Part shown: piece by piece, positions 40,268-41,422 of the stretch
How the letters are laid out: each line of letters starts with the position of its first letter
Position numbering within the stretch: the first letter of the stretch is position 1
Source of the DNA: Streptomyces lushanensis
GTDB lineage: Bacteria > Actinomycetota > Actinomycetes > Streptomycetales > Streptomycetaceae
Reading direction: 5' to 3'
Length of the DNA: 41,422 nt
Assembly (NCBI RefSeq): GCF_001700515.1
Contig: NZ_MAUD01000024.1
Location: forward strand, 1-41,422
Position numbers and translations under genes: made by a program
The notes under the pieces: model-generated
Told to the model about the DNA's origin: nothing
Database searches by the model: none
What the model saw: only the letters and a program-made list of their open reading frames with translations

Positions 40268-41377
40268 ATGGCACGAGGACGATCAGTCGCACTGCGACTC
40301 CATGCGGCGCTGGCCACCATGGCTCTCGCGGCCGTGACCGGTGTGGTTCTGTCCGTGCCCGAGGCGTCGGCGGCGACCGGCGGTGTCACCGGCTACGCGA
40401 CCCAGAACGGTGGGACCACCGGCGGTACGGGCGGACAGACGGTGCGGGCCACCACGGGGACCGCGATCCACGCGGCGCTGTGCGGCCGGGCCAGCAGCAG
40501 CACCCCGATCACCATCGAGGTGCAGGGGACGATCAACCACGGCAACACCAGCAAGGTGTCGGGCGGCAGTTGCAACACCGCCGCCGGCGTGATCGAGCTC
40601 AAGGAGATCAGCAACGTGACGCTCATCGGCGTCGGCAGCGGAGCCGTCTTCGACCAACTGGGCATCCACATCCGCAAGTCCAGCAACATCATCATCCAGA
40701 ACGTGACCGTCCGGAACGTCAAGAAGTCCGGCTCGCCCACGTCCAACGGCGGTGACGCCATCGGCATGGAGAGCGACGTCCACAACATCTGGGTCGATCA
40801 CGTCGACCTGGAGGCGTCGGGCGGGGAGTCGGAGGGGTACGACGGCCTCTTCGACCTGAAGAACAACACCCGGTACGTGACCCTCTCCTACAGCACGCTG
40901 CGCAACTCCGGCCGCGGTGGCCTGGTCGGGTCCAGCGAGAGCGAACTCTCGAACAGCTTCATCACGTACCACCACAACCTGTACGAGAACATCGACTCCC
41001 GCACACCGTTGCTGCGCGGCGGCGTGGCCCACATCTACAACAACCACTACGTGAAGCTCAACGAGTCCGGCATCAACTCCCGGGCCGGGGCCCGCGCCAA
41101 GGTGGACAACAACTACTTCGAGGACTCCAAGGACGTCCTGGGCACCTTCTACACCGACGCGGCCGGGTACTGGCAGGTCGGCGGCAACATCCTCGACAAC
41201 GTGACCTGGTCCAGCCCCGGCAGCGAGAACAACCCCGCGGGGCCCGACCTGAAGTCCAACACCACGGTCGGCATCCCCTACTCCTACACTCTCGACGCGG
41301 CGGGCTGCGTGCCGGACATCGTGGCCCGGACGGCAGGTGCCGGCAAGGGGCTCCAGGTGTCGGACGGCGGCTGCTAG
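40268..41377 (+). CDS. Secreted pectate lyase, PL1 family
   Basis: A 369-aa exported protein with GAGGCGAAG just before ATG 40268. The signal peptide spans about 38 residues (ALRLHAALATMALAAVTGVV, cleavage near ASA). PL1 beta-helix landmarks are NIIIQNVTVRNV, the calcium-binding NIWVDHVDLEA and DGLFDLKNNTRYVTLSYSTL, ITYHHNLYENIDSR and the catalytic Arg region RTPLLRGGVAHIYNNHY. It degrades pectate to unsaturated oligogalacturonides. With the upstream PL9-like gene it forms a two-gene pectin-degradation unit, probably cotranscribed. The longer in-frame start at 40094 overlaps the previous gene and is not credible. Confidence 0.93.
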   Translation: MARGRSVALRLHAALATMALAAVTGVVLSVPEASAATGGVTGYATQNGGTTGGTGGQTVRATTGTAIHAALCGRASSSTPITIEVQGTINHGNTSKVSGGSCNTAAGVIELKEISNVTLIGVGSGAVFDQLGIHIRKSSNIIIQNVTVRNVKKSGSPTSNGGDAIGMESDVHNIWVDHVDLEASGGESEGYDGLFDLKNNTRYVTLSYSTLRNSGRGGLVGSSESELSNSFITYHHNLYENIDSRTPLLRGGVAHIYNNHYVKLNESGINSRAGARAKVDNNYFEDSKDVLGTFYTDAAGYWQVGGNILDNVTWSSPGSENNPAGPDLKSNTTVGIPYSYTLDAAGCVPDIVARTAGAGKGLQVSDGGC

Positions 41378-41422
41378 GCCCTGTCCGGCGGATCTTCCGC
41401 GGGTCCGCGACGCCCGGCACGG

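Noticed and set aside
41378..41422. Sequence after the PL1 gene with GGCCCTGTCCGGCGGATC
   Set aside because: It resembles a recurrent Streptomyces intergenic repeat I recall, but the window ends before its other end, so no element can be defined.
1..41422. CRISPR array, rRNA operon, plasmid origin
   Set aside because: No regularly spaced direct repeats with unique spacers, no rRNA sequence, and no replication gene with iterons were seen.

Overview
The window is about 72% GC with strong third-position GC, GTG/TTG starts and dense antisense open frames. This is typical of an actinomycete chromosome, almost certainly Streptomyces (AraC and YtrA-type GntR regulators, a DUF6243-type small protein, large secreted subtilases, pectate lyases). 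It reads as an accessory or arm-like region: a decayed left third, a biosynthetic cluster in the middle, and a pectin-degradation pair at the right.

Left part (1-8300). A near-perfect palindrome of about 271 bp opens the window. It is followed by a broken TetR remnant, an AraC regulator with a SnoaL/SgcJ-like protein, a secreted SnoaL-like protein, and a disrupted LuxR-type (LAL) regulator. Next come an atypical thioredoxin lacking its first active-site Cys and a DEAD-box RNA helicase split by a 4-bp duplication. From 6360 to 8300 lies a graveyard: a small DUF6243-like gene, a 3' half of tRNA-Gly(CCC) that looks like an attachment-site relic, a 168-bp MITE-like element and the C-terminal end of a short-chain dehydrogenase.

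Middle left (8300-15100). A secreted subtilisin-type protease (8301-11669, minus), then a YtrA-type GntR/ABC ATPase/ABC permease operon with a perfect operator over its start, then a DUF4259-like gene and a strong bidirectional terminator at 15052-15088.

Biosynthetic cluster (about 15093-37567). Nearly all genes lie on the minus strand with 4-8 bp stop/start overlaps, so they form one long transcription unit read from 37567 down to about 17850. In order: two small unlabelled ORFs (60 and 50 aa); an A-T NRPS; a C-T-C NRPS; a free carrier protein; an AT-less KS-ACP-thioester reductase; a 3-hydroxyacyl-CoA dehydrogenase, ACP, acyl-CoA dehydrogenase and FkbH-like protein (the FkbH/I/J/K set that makes hydroxymalonyl-ACP-type extenders); two KAS III homologues; a stand-alone adenylation enzyme; an MFS exporter; a luciferase-like monooxygenase; a type II thioesterase; and a metK N-terminal remnant. 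A LuxR-type regulator (16776-17753, plus) converges on the end of this unit and diverges from a methyltransferase/flavin reductase pair (15093-16578).

My reading: a short peptide starts with a Val-like residue and is extended by residues loaded in trans. The AT-less KS then adds one polyketide unit from the free hydroxymalonyl-type ACP, and NAD(P)H-dependent reduction releases it as an aldehyde or alcohol. The monooxygenase, methyltransferase and the two KAS III proteins tailor it. In both KAS III proteins the His and Asn of the FabH triad appear exchanged (an amide residue at the 244 position, His at the 274 position), which suggests chemistry other than ordinary chain initiation. I do not recognise a known product.

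Right part (37590-41422). A decayed IS701-like transposase remnant marks the cluster edge. A GNAT acetyltransferase follows, and then two secreted pectate lyases (PL9-like and PL1). Upstream of the PL9 gene are two copies of an operator-like palindrome just before a good sigma-70-type promoter.
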